Source: Bacteroidota bacterium (GTDB lineage: Bacteria > Bacteroidota > Bacteroidia > Chitinophagales > LD1). Taken from it: a stretch of 64,000 bases of DNA. Positions 10,112-19,246 of this stretch are shown here, in pieces. The notes below the pieces were generated by a model. That model was not told where the DNA came from. It ran no database searches and saw only the letters and a list, made by a program, of their open reading frames with translations. Positions within the stretch are counted from its first letter, which is position 1; each line of letters begins with the position of its first letter. The stretch spans positions 62,001 through 126,000 of the forward strand of contig JAFDYN010000002.1 of assembly GCA_018267385.1 (NCBI GenBank). Direction: 5' to 3'. Both the position numbers and the translations under genes were made by a program.

Positions 10112-11053
10112 TTAAAGTGCTGCTATTTTATTTTTAGTATCCAGAAATTCTGTCCATATCTCGCGGACAATATCAGCCGCAGGCATGATCTGCGGAATGG
10201 TAGCCGCTATCTGGCCTATCTCGAGTTCTCCTTCCATCATGTCTCCTTCAAACATACCTTTCTTAGCCCGGGCACGTCCCAATATCTCCATGAGGTCGCT
10301 GGCATCAGCGCCTTTGTCCTCTGCCTGCTGGATCGCTTTGTAAAATTCATTTTTGATGAGTCGTACAGGCACGACTTTTTTCATGGAGAGCTTGGTGTCT
10401 CCTTCTTTGAGGCTGACTACTTTTTCCTTGAAAGCCGGATGTGCTGATGACTCCTCGCTGCATACGAATCGAGTACCTATCTGCACGGCATCCGCACCGA
10501 GCGCCATTGCCGCCAGCATAGCTTTGCCGGAGGCTATGCCGCCTGCGGCTATCACAGGTATTTGCACGGCGCCACGCACAGATGGTATGAGGCAAAATGT
10601 GGTAGTCTCCTCGCGGCCATTGTGGCCGCCTGCTTCAAATCCTTCCGCTACTATCGCATCCACGCCAGCATCCTCGCATTTCTTTGCCAGTACAGAACTG
10701 GCTGTGACATGCACTACTTTGATTCCATGATCCTGTAGCGTTTTGGTCCAGACTTTAGGCGAACCCGCGGACGTAAATACCACAGGAACTTTCTCCTCTA
10801 TGATGATCTGGATGTGCTTATCTATATCGGGATACAGCAATGGCACATTGACGGCAAAAGGCTTATCTGTATGGGCTTTGCACTTCTGGATATGCTCGCG
10901 TAGCACATCGGGATACATAGAGCCGGATCCGATCTGGCCGAGGCCTCCTGCATTGCTCACCGCGGCAGCCAGTCGCCAGCCACTGCACCAGATCATGCCT
11001 GCCTGTATGATGGGATATTGTATGCCGAAAAGTTTTGTGATCCTGTTTTCCAT
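10112..11053 (-). CDS. Nitronate monooxygenase / FabK-like flavoenzyme
   Basis: The 313-aa protein is an FMN-dependent TIM-barrel enzyme of the nitronate monooxygenase/2-nitropropane dioxygenase family. Visible signatures are the N-terminal IQYPIIQAGM, NAGGLGQIGSG, the EGFEAGGHNGR segment that holds the catalytic His of this family, and the phosphate-binding IAAGGIASGKAM plus GADAVQIGTRFV. Some family members are enoyl-ACP reductases (FabK), so the substrate cannot be fixed from sequence alone. It lies 5 nt downstream of the nucleotidyltransferase gene and 28 nt upstream of serA, so all three are likely co-transcribed. Confidence 0.88.
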   Translation of the reverse strand: MENRITKLFGIQYPIIQAGMIWCSGWRLAAAVSNAGGLGQIGSGSMYPDVLREHIQKCKAHTDKPFAVNVPLLYPDIDKHIQIIIEEKVPVVFTSAGSPKVWTKTLQDHGIKVVHVTASSVLAKKCEDAGVDAIVAEGFEAGGHNGREETTTFCLIPSVRGAVQIPVIAAGGIASGKAMLAAMALGADAVQIGTRFVCSEESSAHPAFKEKVVSLKEGDTKLSMKKVVPVRLIKNEFYKAIQQAEDKGADASDLMEILGRARAKKGMFEGDMMEGELEIGQIAATIPQIMPAADIVREIWTEFLDTKNKIAAL

Positions 11054-11058
11054 ACTTG

Positions 11059-12069
11059 CTATTTGCTGCCCTCCCCGCGCAGGTCTATCTCTGTATTATC
11101 ACCTATATTCAGGCTTTGCGTATTGCCGTGTATAGTGGTATCGCTACCTATCAGGGAGTTTTGCAGCGTAACGCTCTCTAGCTTCGAGAAACTACCTATC
11201 ACGGAGTTTTTGATCATGGAGTTACTCACCTCTGAGTTCTCCCCTATCGTCACATACGGGCCGATGATGGAGTTGCGGATCTTAGCTCCTTTGGATATGT
11301 GATAGGGGGAGATAAATATGTTGTTATCCTTCACGCACTCTTCACAGCTTTCATCGCCATTTTTGCGCAGCAGCAGGCCGTTAGTCTCTAGCAGGATGTC
11401 CTTTTTGCCTACATCAAACCAGTGCTCCACCTTATAGCTCTTGAACCGTACCCCATCTGCTATCATGTGCTGCAGGGCATTGGTGAGATAGAATTCATTA
11501 TTGGTGCGCTCGTTATTTTCTACTATGCTATTGAGAGCTTTGAAAAGTGCCTTGGTATCGCGTATGAAATAGAAGCCTACAAGCGCCATATTGGACTTGG
11601 GAATATTAGGTTTCTCTACCAGATTCTTGATGAAGCCATCATTGTCCAGCTCTGCCACCCCGAAGGCGCGCGGGTCTTCCACCTTTTTGATACAAAGTGT
11701 AGAATATTCAAAAGAAAGAATGGTTTTGATATCGGCATCGAGGATCGTATCGCCGAGCTGGATGATCAGAGGCTGACCCTGATCTACATGGTCTCTGGCG
11801 GTATATATGGCATGCCCCAGTCCGCTGCGCTCCTCCTGTGTCACAAAACTCGCATGGATCTGAGGATAGTGGGCCTCTACGTACTCACGGATCTTCTCGC
11901 CCAGATACCCGATCACAAAGACAAAATCAGTGACACCGTTTTCGATGAGGTTCTCTATAATGTATCCGAGGATAGGTTTGCCGGCTACAGAGATCAGCGC
12001 TTTGGGCTGCGTATATGTCAGAGGCCTGAGTCGTGTTCCTGCTCCCGCCACCGGGATGATAGCTTGCAT
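11059..12069 (-). CDS. Sugar-phosphate nucleotidyltransferase with left-handed beta-helix tail
   Basis: The 336-aa protein has the nucleotidyltransferase signature PVAGAGTRLRPLTYTQPKAL, with Arg and Lys for NTP and phosphate binding. It also has a conserved metal-site segment (QLGDTILDADI) and EKPNIPKSNMALVGFYF typical of glucose-1-phosphate thymidylyl/uridylyl-transferase-like enzymes. From about residue 250, hexapeptide repeats (SIIGPYVTIGENSEVSNSMI and following) form a left-handed beta-helix. It probably activates a sugar 1-phosphate for cell-surface glycan synthesis; the nucleotide and sugar are not determined. It is the first gene of the operon with the FabK-like enzyme and serA. Confidence 0.88.
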   Translation of the reverse strand: MQAIIPVAGAGTRLRPLTYTQPKALISVAGKPILGYIIENLIENGVTDFVFVIGYLGEKIREYVEAHYPQIHASFVTQEERSGLGHAIYTARDHVDQGQPLIIQLGDTILDADIKTILSFEYSTLCIKKVEDPRAFGVAELDNDGFIKNLVEKPNIPKSNMALVGFYFIRDTKALFKALNSIVENNERTNNEFYLTNALQHMIADGVRFKSYKVEHWFDVGKKDILLETNGLLLRKNGDESCEECVKDNNIFISPYHISKGAKIRNSIIGPYVTIGENSEVSNSMIKNSVIGSFSKLESVTLQNSLIGSDTTIHGNTQSLNIGDNTEIDLRGEGSK

Positions 12070-12152
12070 ACTGCTGCGTTTGGGGCATGAATTTACGATT
12101 TTATCGCGAAGCGTCGTGTTATCTTGTCGTTACGCTGTACTGTAAAAATATT

Positions 12153-12185
12153 CTTGGAAACCTGCCATCGTTTGATATACATTTG
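12153..12185 (+). promoter_or_regulatory. Promoter of glyA
   Basis: CTTG at 12153-12156 and TACATTTG at 12178-12185 fit the Bacteroidetes -33/-7 pattern with 21 nt between them. The predicted start of transcription near 12191 gives a leader of about 17 nt before the ATG at 12208. Confidence 0.5.
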
Positions 12186-12207
12186 GGCACACAAAAAACG
12201 ATATAAT

Positions 12208-13476
12208 ATGCAGCGTGATACCGCCATCTTTGACCTGATCAATAAGGAACTCCACCGCCAGCGCGAGGGCATCGAGCTGATCGCCTCTGAGAACTTCACC
12301 TCGGCGCAGGTCATAGAGGCCATGGGTAGCTGCCTGACCAATAAATATGCAGAGGGCCTGCCCGGCAAACGCTACTATGGCGGCTGCGAAGTGGTAGACC
12401 AGGTAGAGACGCTGGCTATCGAGCGCATCAAGCAGCTCTTTGGCGCGGTATGGGCAAACGTGCAGCCGCACTCAGGCGCACAGGCTAATGCTGCAGTAAT
12501 GCTGGCCTGCCTGAAGCCGGGTGACAAGCTGCTTGGGTTTAACCTCTCTCACGGAGGCCACTTGAGCCACGGCTCTCCGGTCAACCTCTCCGGTAAGATC
12601 TATCAAGCTACTCACTATAACGTAGAGCCTGACACTGGCCGGGTAGATATGAATAAAGTGCGTGAAATAGCTCAAAAGGAGCGCCCCAAGCTGATCATCT
12701 GCGGTGCCTCTGCCTACAGCCGTGACTGGGATTATGCGACCTTCCGCGCTATAGCGGATGAAGTAGGCGCAATCCTGCTGGCAGACATCGCACACCCCGC
12801 CGGCCTCATAGCTGCTAAGCTACTGAACGACCCAATGCCACACTGCCACATCATCACTACCACTACGCACAAAACCCTGCGCGGACCACGCGGTGGCCTG
12901 ATCATGATAGGCAAGGACGGTGATAACCCTTTTGGCGAAAAGACACCTAAAGGTGAGCTGAAATCGCTATCTGCGGTGCTGGATGCGGCTGTATTCCCCG
13001 GTACACAGGGTGGCCCACTGGAGCATGTGATCGCTGCGAAGGCCGTGGCTTTTGGTGAGGCGCTGACGGATGAGTTTAAACAATATCAGGTGCAGGTGCA
13101 GAAGAATGCCAAAGCGCTGGCTGATGCTATGCTGGCCAAAGACTACAAGATCATCTCAGGCGGTACAGACAACCACATGATGCTGATAGACCTGCGCAAC
13201 AAGAATATCTCCGGCAAGCAGGCTGAAAACGCGCTGGTAAAAGCAGACATCACCGCCAATAAGAATATGGTGCCGTATGATGATAAATCACCGTTTGTCA
13301 CGTCAGGTATCCGCCTGGGCACACCGGCTATCACTACTCGTGGTATGAAGGAAAATGACATGGCCCAGATAGCGACCTGGATAGACCGCCTGGTGGTAGA
13401 TATCGAGAATGAAAGCAACATCACTAAGGTGAAAGCCGAGGTGAATGAGTACATGAAGCAGTTTCCGCTGTACTGA
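12208..13476 (+). CDS. glyA: Serine hydroxymethyltransferase
   Basis: This PLP enzyme converts serine and tetrahydrofolate to glycine and 5,10-methylene-THF. The 422-aa length is typical. The sequence shows LIASENFTS near the start, GKRYYGGCE, the Schiff-base lysine region [14 protein letters not shown], and the C-terminal [16 protein letters not shown] 12208 was chosen over an upstream in-frame ATG at 12124 because the extension has no family match and would contain the promoter. A zeta-toxin-like gene begins only 5 nt after its stop and so is probably on the same transcript. Confidence 0.96.
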   Translation: MQRDTAIFDLINKELHRQREGIELIASENFTSAQVIEAMGSCLTNKYAEGLPGKRYYGGCEVVDQVETLAIERIKQLFGAVWANVQPHSGAQANAAVMLACLKPGDKLLGFNLSHGGHLSHGSPVNLSGKIYQATHYNVEPDTGRVDMNKVREIAQKERPKLIICGASAYSRDWDYATFRAIADEVGAILLADIAHPAGLIAAKLLNDPMPHCHIITTTTHKTLRGPRGGLIMIGKDGDNPFGEKTPKGELKSLSAVLDAAVFPGTQGGPLEHVIAAKAVAFGEALTDEFKQYQVQVQKNAKALADAMLAKDYKIISGGTDNHMMLIDLRNKNISGKQAENALVKADITANKNMVPYDDKSPFVTSGIRLGTPAITTRGMKENDMAQIATWIDRLVVDIENESNITKVKAEVNEYMKQFPLY

Positions 13477-13481
13477 TCATT

Positions 13482-14063
13482 ATGCCGAACCTATACATCA
13501 TAGCCGGCTGCAATGGTGCAGGGAAAACAACCGCGAGTAATACCATATTACCAGAGATACTTCATTGCCGTGAATTTGTGAATGCAGATAATATTGCGGC
13601 GGGCATATCCCCCTTCAACCCTGACGGTGCGGCTATAGAAGCCGGTAGGATCATGTTGACGCGGATTAATCAACTTATCACGGAGGGTAAAGATTTTGCG
13701 TTTGAGACGACGCTGTCTACACGGAGCTACGTATCTCTGGTACGCAAGGCGCAATCTCTGGGATTCAAAGTGACTTTGGTGTTCATCTGGCTCAGTTCGC
13801 CGCAGGCGGCTAAAGAGCGTGTAGCAATAAGGGTTAAAAATGGCGGCCACTTTATACCTGACGATGTAGTGGAGAGAAGGTATTACAGAGGCATTGAGAA
13901 TCTGGTTAAACTATTCATGCCTATCTGTGACTACTGGATGATCGGAGAAAGCGCCTTGCCTGAGGTAAACATCATAGCTACAGGGAATGGTGATATTGAA
14001 ATCGTGGTAGAAAATTACGATATTTGGGATACAATAATGAAGCAAGCGAACAATGAGCGCTGA
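13482..14063 (+). CDS. Zeta-toxin-like P-loop kinase
   Basis: The 193-aa protein starts with a Walker A motif GCNGAGKT at residues 9-16, then a conserved NADNIAAGISPF segment, FAFETTLSTRSY and a basic region RVKNGGHFIPDDVVERRYYRG. This arrangement is that of zeta-toxin/COG4185 kinases, which phosphorylate UDP-activated amino sugars or related nucleotides. Family members act as toxins in toxin-antitoxin pairs, but some have housekeeping roles. The gene lies 5 nt after glyA, and its last 11 nt overlap a 58-codon ORF (14053-14229) that is a candidate partner. No epsilon-type antitoxin gene is recognised upstream. Confidence 0.85.
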   Translation: MPNLYIIAGCNGAGKTTASNTILPEILHCREFVNADNIAAGISPFNPDGAAIEAGRIMLTRINQLITEGKDFAFETTLSTRSYVSLVRKAQSLGFKVTLVFIWLSSPQAAKERVAIRVKNGGHFIPDDVVERRYYRGIENLVKLFMPICDYWMIGESALPEVNIIATGNGDIEIVVENYDIWDTIMKQANNER

Positions 14064-14229
14064 AAGCATACGATTAAAAAACCTGATACAGGAGGGATTT
14101 AGACTTTCTAATAAAAAGCTGATAGAGGCCTGTGCTGCGAAGAACGAGGTAATGATCGTAAGTGATAACGGCAAGGTAAAACATATACCAGCCAAAGAGC
14201 TTCTTACGCAAATTAACGCGGCTAAGTAA
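14053..14229 (+). CDS. Small protein overlapping the zeta-toxin-like gene; candidate antitoxin
   Basis: An ATG at 14053, inside the end of the zeta-like gene and in another frame, opens a 58-codon ORF ending at 14229. The peptide is charged: an N-terminal helix-like part (IRLKNLIQEGFRLSNKKLIE), then EVMIVSDNGKVKHIPAKELL, then a short tail. The 11-nt overlap implies translational coupling. I do not recognise the family. Co-location with a putative kinase toxin makes an antitoxin plausible, but this is inference; it could also be a small accessory protein. Confidence 0.6.
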   Translation: MSAESIRLKNLIQEGFRLSNKKLIEACAAKNEVMIVSDNGKVKHIPAKELLTQINAAK

Positions 14230-14273
14230 GATTTCTTAGGTTGCTTTTCGTTTAATCCGTGTAGCATTATTCT

Positions 14274-16724
14274 TTGTCTTCCTCCATCACATATGCCGAT
14301 GTATTACTGCCGTTAGCACTGCCGCAGAACTATACCTATGCCATCCCTTTTGACCTCGTGCCTTTCGTAAAAGTGGGGCATCGGATCATTGTACAGTTTG
14401 GCAAAAATAAGTTTTATACGGCCATCGTCAAGCGCATCCATCACGAGAAGCCGGTCTTTGAGCCAAAGCTGCTGGAGTCTCTGGCTGATGAGCATCCTAT
14501 CGTGACAGAAAATCAACTCCGCCTCTGGAAATGGATGTCAGACTACTACCTCTGCACCGAGGGTGAGGTGATGCAGGCTGCGCTACCCGCCGGACTGAAG
14601 CTATCCAGCGAGACCAAGATCATCCTCAATGAATTTTATGAGGGCGACTATGAGAGCCTGAATAATGAAGAATTTCTGATAGTACAGGCACTGCGGGAGC
14701 AGCGGGAGACTACTGTGCCGCAGATACAGGATATGTTGCAGCGAAAAAATGTCTATCCATACCTACGTACGCTTTTTAATCTGGGCATAGCGCTATCCTC
14801 AGAAGAGGTCATAGAGAAGTTTAAACCTAAGACAGAGACCTATGTACGGCTGTACGAGACATATCAGGATGAAGAAAACCTGAAGCAACTCTATGGCGAC
14901 CTGGAGCGCGCACCTAAGCAGTTGCAACTACTGCTTGCTTTCAATCAACTAAGCCTGAAGAACCGATACGTCAAAAAGAATGAGCTGCTCGCGCTGAGCC
15001 AAAGCGATGCGGCTACACTAAAACGGCTTGCGGATAAAAAGATATTTCAGGAATATAAAGTGGAGGTATCCCGTCTTGGGACTTTTCACGAAGACGACAT
15101 TACCACTGCAAATCTGAGTGAAGATCAGCAACGCGCGATACGCGAGATAGACGAGCACTTTCAGGATAAAAATACCGTGCTGCTGCATGGTGTCACCTCC
15201 AGCGGTAAAACGCAAGTCTATATCGAGAAAATGGCGGAGGCCATCCGTGAAGGGAAGCAGGTGCTGTACATGCTGCCGGAGATCGCGCTCACCGCACAGA
15301 TCATCAACAGGCTCCGCAAATACTTTGGCAACCAGATCGGCATCTATCACTCTAAGTTTAACCAGAATGAGCGGGTAGAAATATGGAATAAGGTGCTGAA
15401 TGGCGAGTACAAGCTGGTCGTGTCTGCGCGCTCGGGATTGTTCCTCCCATTCCGCGATCTCGGCCTGGTGATAGTGGATGAGGAGCATGACAACTCCTTC
15501 AAGCAAATGGACCCTAATCCGCGCTACAATGCGCGGGACATCTCTATAATGCTGGCGCGCTACTTTGATGGCAAGGTGATCCTGGGCTCCGCCACGCCAT
15601 CTCTGGAGAGCTATCAGAATGCAGAGCGCGGCAAGTACGGCCTTGTAGAAATGACCAAGCGCTACGGCGATGTATCACTGCCGCAGATAGTAGTAGAAGA
15701 TATCAAGCGGGAGCGTAGGAAAATGACCATGCATCACTCCTTTACGCAGACACTCACTGTGGCTATACAGGAGGTGCTGGCCAATAAGGAGCAGGCGATC
15801 TTGTTTATCAACCGTCGCGGTTTCTCTCAGTACCAGACCTGCCGCACTTGTGGCTTTGTATATAAGTGCCGCAACTGTGATGTGAGCCTGACCTACCACA
15901 AGTTTCAGAATAAACTGATATGCCACTACTGCGGCTATCTGGAACCGGTGGGCCGTGCCTGCAAAAGTTGTGGCACTATAGACCTCGATATAGTAGGTAT
16001 GGGTACCGAGCGTATAGAGGAGGAGATAGCAGAGTTGTTTCCCGAGGCTCGTGTGGGGCGCCTGGACCTGGATACTACCCGGGGCAAGCATGGCCACAGC
16101 ACGGTGATAGCATCATTTGAAAATCGTGAGGTAGACATACTGGTAGGTACACAGATGGTGACGAAGGGGCTCGACTTTGAGCATGTGAGCCTGGTGGGCA
16201 TCGTGAATGCGGACCATGCGCTGTACTTCCCCGGATTCCGTAGCAATGAGCGGGCCTTTCAGGTGATGATGCAGGTGGGTGGCCGCGCAGGGCGCAAGCA
16301 AAAGCAGGGCAAGGTGATCATCCAGACCAGCAATCCGCAACACCGGATCATCAAGCAGGTAGTGGAGCATGATTTTGCCTCCTTCTATCGCGCTGAGATG
16401 CAGGAGCGCCAGCAGTTTCACTATCCGCCGTACTCTCGGATGGTGCATATCACACTACGTCACAAAGAAGTAGCGATGGTGGAGAAAGCAGTTTTATTCC
16501 TGGCTAATAATCTGCGCAAAAAACAAATAGGTGAAACCCTCGGACCCACCACACCGCTGATCTCAAAGGTGCGCAACTACTACCTGCGCGACATCATCAT
16601 CAAAACTGATCACCGCACCAATGATTTGCAAACATTTAAACTGGCCATCAAAGATTGCCTCGATATGCTGCGGGCGGATAAGGAGCTGAAGAGTGTGTGG
16701 ATCAGTGTGGATGTGGATCCATAA
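14274..16724 (+). CDS. priA: Primosomal replication protein N' (helicase PriA)
   Basis: The product is the 3'-5' DNA helicase that restarts stalled replication forks. The 816-aa protein has an N-terminal DNA-binding domain (YADVLLPLALPQNYTYAIP), Walker A GVTSSGKT at residues 306-313, the DEEH box at 402-405, and helicase motifs GSATPSLES and VGTQMVTKGLDFEHV. It also has the zinc-binding region with eight cysteines (CRTCGF-CRNC-CHYCGY-CKSCG). The start is TTG 14274: a stop codon lies in frame at 14262 and no in-frame ATG precedes the conserved N-terminus. It ends 2 nt before the convergent gene. Confidence 0.96.
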   Translation: MSSSITYADVLLPLALPQNYTYAIPFDLVPFVKVGHRIIVQFGKNKFYTAIVKRIHHEKPVFEPKLLESLADEHPIVTENQLRLWKWMSDYYLCTEGEVMQAALPAGLKLSSETKIILNEFYEGDYESLNNEEFLIVQALREQRETTVPQIQDMLQRKNVYPYLRTLFNLGIALSSEEVIEKFKPKTETYVRLYETYQDEENLKQLYGDLERAPKQLQLLLAFNQLSLKNRYVKKNELLALSQSDAATLKRLADKKIFQEYKVEVSRLGTFHEDDITTANLSEDQQRAIREIDEHFQDKNTVLLHGVTSSGKTQVYIEKMAEAIREGKQVLYMLPEIALTAQIINRLRKYFGNQIGIYHSKFNQNERVEIWNKVLNGEYKLVVSARSGLFLPFRDLGLVIVDEEHDNSFKQMDPNPRYNARDISIMLARYFDGKVILGSATPSLESYQNAERGKYGLVEMTKRYGDVSLPQIVVEDIKRERRKMTMHHSFTQTLTVAIQEVLANKEQAILFINRRGFSQYQTCRTCGFVYKCRNCDVSLTYHKFQNKLICHYCGYLEPVGRACKSCGTIDLDIVGMGTERIEEEIAELFPEARVGRLDLDTTRGKHGHSTVIASFENREVDILVGTQMVTKGLDFEHVSLVGIVNADHALYFPGFRSNERAFQVMMQVGGRAGRKQKQGKVIIQTSNPQHRIIKQVVEHDFASFYRAEMQERQQFHYPPYSRMVHITLRHKEVAMVEKAVLFLANNLRKKQIGETLGPTTPLISKVRNYYLRDIIIKTDHRTNDLQTFKLAIKDCLDMLRADKELKSVWISVDVDP

Positions 16725-16726
16725 TA

Positions 16727-17197
16727 CTAGTTATGCTTCTTCGCATCTCTGATCAGCGCAATGAAATAGTAAAATGCAAATAGAATATTGACCAGAAACC
16801 AAGATAAAATAGCTATTGCTTCTTGTTTTGTGCGTTTCTGAAATTCCTCACTATAAGTAGCAATGTCCGCTAATGAATAGTTAGCCTGATGAGGAATTGA
16901 TTGCGACATTATGCGTTCTATGAATACTGGGAAAAGAAGATTCATCGCCAAATGCGCGAAACAAAGTATCACAACGCTTCTCGTAGGTATCTGTAAATAA
17001 AGCGCCTCATAAGAAAGAGCCATTAAAAGACAGCCTAAAGCCATAGCTCTCAATATAAAACTAGCACCAAGTAAGAGGAATGCATCGTGAGTTTGAATAT
17101 CAAACTCATGCTGCGCTACTGGGGTAAAGCCGCATAAGAACAAAAGAATGGCCAATACAAGAGTAACCAGTGCCGGTGAAGACTTAATTAACTTCAT
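16727..17197 (-). CDS. Four-helix membrane protein of unknown function
   Basis: The 156-aa protein has four hydrophobic segments, at residues about 9-27, 38-60, 72-92 and 129-148, and a charged loop between the last two (SEEFQKRTKQEA). It is an integral inner-membrane protein; I do not recognise a family. It lies 11 nt downstream of ridA, so it is probably the last gene of the ALDH-ridA transcript, and it ends 2 nt from the convergent priA stop. A role in uptake or sensing of the pathway substrate is possible but not supported by any motif. Confidence 0.75.
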   Translation of the reverse strand: MKLIKSSPALVTLVLAILLFLCGFTPVAQHEFDIQTHDAFLLLGASFILRAMALGCLLMALSYEALYLQIPTRSVVILCFAHLAMNLLFPVFIERIMSQSIPHQANYSLADIATYSEEFQKRTKQEAIAILSWFLVNILFAFYYFIALIRDAKKHN

Positions 17198-17208
17198 AGA
17201 TTTTCTTG

Positions 17209-17604
17209 TTAAGCCTCCGCTATCACTTTTAACTCAATTGCTATCGGCGAAGGCAGAGAAGTTATTTCCACTGTAGTCCGGCAAGGTTGATTCTCCTTGA
17301 AATACTCTGCGTAGATGCGATTGTACGTGGTAAAGTCGCGCTTCATATTGGTGAGAAAGACTGTAACGTCCACGATCTTCTCCCAGGAGCTGCCCGCTTC
17401 TTCCAGTGCAGTCTTTACATTCTTGAAAACGGAGTGTACCTGCGCCTCAAAGTCAAAGCTCTTGTAATTGCCGTATTTATCCAGCTCCAGCCCGGGAATG
17501 TTATCACTGCCAGCTTCGCGCGGACCCATGCCGCTTACGAAGATCAGGCCGCCGGCTTTGCGGGTCATTGGGTAGAGGCCCATTGGTTTAGGGAGATTGC
17601 TCAT
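17209..17604 (-). CDS. RidA/YjgF family protein, candidate 2-aminomuconate deaminase
   Basis: The 131-aa protein belongs to the RidA (YER057c/UK114) family of trimeric imine/enamine deaminases. The active-site Arg is present (R109 in CRTTVEI), as is the conserved Glu (E124 in IELKVIA), and the N-terminal GLIFVSGMGP segment is typical. Because it follows an ALDH8A1-like 2-aminomuconate-semialdehyde dehydrogenase gene on the same strand, the 2-aminomuconate deaminase role of the late kynurenine pathway is likely. A general RidA housekeeping role is the alternative. The intergenic gap to the dehydrogenase gene contains 7-nt-phased repeats. Confidence 0.85.
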   Translation of the reverse strand: MSNLPKPMGLYPMTRKAGGLIFVSGMGPREAGSDNIPGLELDKYGNYKSFDFEAQVHSVFKNVKTALEEAGSSWEKIVDVTVFLTNMKRDFTTYNRIYAEYFKENQPCRTTVEITSLPSPIAIELKVIAEA

Positions 17605-17616
17605 GATGTGAGTAGT

Positions 17617-17709
17617 CAGTATTTAGTAGTTAGTATTTAGACATTACAAAACTAGTAGGCTGTAGTTAGTTCCTGTATTTTCTAAATACTCAATGCTAAC
17701 TACTTAATA
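17617..17709. repeat. Intergenic 7-nt-phased inverted repeat (copy A)
   Basis: The left arm starting at 17617 reads in heptads CAGTATT-TAGTAGT-TAGTATT-TAG. The right arm at 17682-17709 reads CTAAATA-CTCAATG-CTAACTA-CTTAATA. The two arms are imperfect reverse complements, so RNA from either strand could form a long hairpin. It lies between the ALDH stop and the ridA start. Similar heptad arrays occur at 48578-48619 and 60363-60454. Confidence 0.6.
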
Positions 17710-17712
17710 CCC

Positions 17713-19155
17713 TTAGTATTTCACACAGACATTCTTGGCTTCAGTGAAGAAACGCATGGCCTCCCAGCCGCCTTCGCGGCCTACACCGGAGGCTTTCACG
17801 CCACCGAAAGGTGTACGTAGGTCGCGCAGCAGCCAGCAGTTGATCCAAACGATACCGGCTTCTATTTTCTCAGCAACACGATGAGCACGTTTGAGATCAT
17901 TGGTCCAGATAGATGAAGCGAGGCCGTATTTTACAGAGTTGGCCATGGTGAGGACTTCTTCCTCCGTGTCAAAAGACATCAGCGTAACCACTGGGCCAAA
18001 TATTTCTTCCTGATTGGTCCGGCAGAGATGGTTTAGCCCTTCTATGACGGTCGGTTCTATAAAATAGCCCCCTGCACATCTGCCTGCCAGCTTTACTTCA
18101 TTACCCCCCGCGAGGATGGTACCTCCTTCTTCTTTTGCCAGCACTATATACGACAGGATTTTCTTCTTGTGCGGTAGCGATACGATAGCGCCAAGATTGG
18201 ATGTGTCCTCATCGGGATCTCCGACACGAAGCGCCTTTACCTTTTCTACAAAGGCTGCTTTGAACTTTTCATAAATACTACGCTCTATGAAAATGCGCGA
18301 GCCGCAGAGGCATATTTCTCCCTGATTGCTGAAGGAAGAAGTAACAACCTGCTTCACCGTTTCCTCAAAATCACAATCGGCAAAAACCACTGTAGGATTC
18401 TTGCCACCTAGCTCCAATGAAAGTTTCTTGAACATCGGCGCTGCGGTTGCAGCAATACGTTTACCTGTCTCCGTACCTCCGGTAAAGGAGATCGCCTTGA
18501 TCTCAGGATGCTCTATAATGGCCTGGCCCGTTTTGCCGCCAAGGCCATGAATGATATTGAGCACGCCAGCTGGCAGTCCTGCTTCTATGCATACTTGTGA
18601 TAAAAGATAGGCCGTATATGGCGTTATCTCGCTCGGCTTTGCTATGACACAATTGCCGGTAGCGAGTGCCGGTACTATTTTCCAGGTAAAGAGATAGATC
18701 GGGAGATTCCAGGGAGAGATGCAGCCTACCACACCGATAGGCTGGCGCAGGGTATAGTTGACCCCCACCCCAGGCATCTGATGCGACTCTGACGCAAAGT
18801 GCTGCAGGCCGCTGGCAAAGAAGCGGAAGTTAGAAACCGCACGCGGTATATCTACTGCGCGGGCCAGTTTGCGTGGTTTACCATTGTCCCTGCTCTCGGC
18901 TATGACAAACTCATCCATACGGCGCTCTATGCCATCGGCTATACGCAGCAGGGTCATCATACGCTCCTCTAGTGGCGTGGCACTCCAGGTGGAGAACGCT
19001 GCTTTGGCCGCAGTGACTGCCAGCTCTACGTCTGAGGCATCGGAGTCAGGTATATGAGAGTAGACCTGACCGGTAGCCGGCTCATAGTTGTCGAGCCATT
19101 GAGCGGAGAGCGATGGTTGCAGCTTTCCGTTGATATAGTTTTGTAGTTGCTCCAT
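17713..19155 (-). CDS. ALDH8A1-like 2-aminomuconate/2-hydroxymuconate semialdehyde dehydrogenase
   Basis: The 480-aa NAD-dependent aldehyde dehydrogenase has the general base E248 (LELGGKNP) and nucleophile C282 (SFSNQGEICLCGSR). Its N-terminus (NYINGKLQP), DIPRAVSNFRFFAS, SPWNLPIYLFTWKI and C-terminal WINCWLLRDLRTPFGG match what I know of the ALDH8A1 group, which oxidises 2-aminomuconate semialdehyde in tryptophan breakdown. The start is ATG 19155. A longer frame running to 19491 would add 112 residues overlapping the divergent pheS and was rejected. A ridA-family gene follows, which supports the pathway assignment. No other kynurenine genes lie in this window. Confidence 0.9.
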   Translation of the reverse strand: MEQLQNYINGKLQPSLSAQWLDNYEPATGQVYSHIPDSDASDVELAVTAAKAAFSTWSATPLEERMMTLLRIADGIERRMDEFVIAESRDNGKPRKLARAVDIPRAVSNFRFFASGLQHFASESHQMPGVGVNYTLRQPIGVVGCISPWNLPIYLFTWKIVPALATGNCVIAKPSEITPYTAYLLSQVCIEAGLPAGVLNIIHGLGGKTGQAIIEHPEIKAISFTGGTETGKRIAATAAPMFKKLSLELGGKNPTVVFADCDFEETVKQVVTSSFSNQGEICLCGSRIFIERSIYEKFKAAFVEKVKALRVGDPDEDTSNLGAIVSLPHKKKILSYIVLAKEEGGTILAGGNEVKLAGRCAGGYFIEPTVIEGLNHLCRTNQEEIFGPVVTLMSFDTEEEVLTMANSVKYGLASSIWTNDLKRAHRVAEKIEAGIVWINCWLLRDLRTPFGGVKASGVGREGGWEAMRFFTEAKNVCVKY

Positions 19156-19246
19156 ACTGTGTTGGCAAGCACTGATACTTGTCAGGATAAAACTAAGATA
19201 TTCCTGATACAGAGTGCCTCGGACAGATTTTTTATCTTCGCGGGAT

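Noticed and set aside
11422..12090. 222-codon plus-strand frame opposite the nucleotidyltransferase gene
   Set aside because: It is a shadow of a gene with clear GxGTRxxPxK and hexapeptide repeats.
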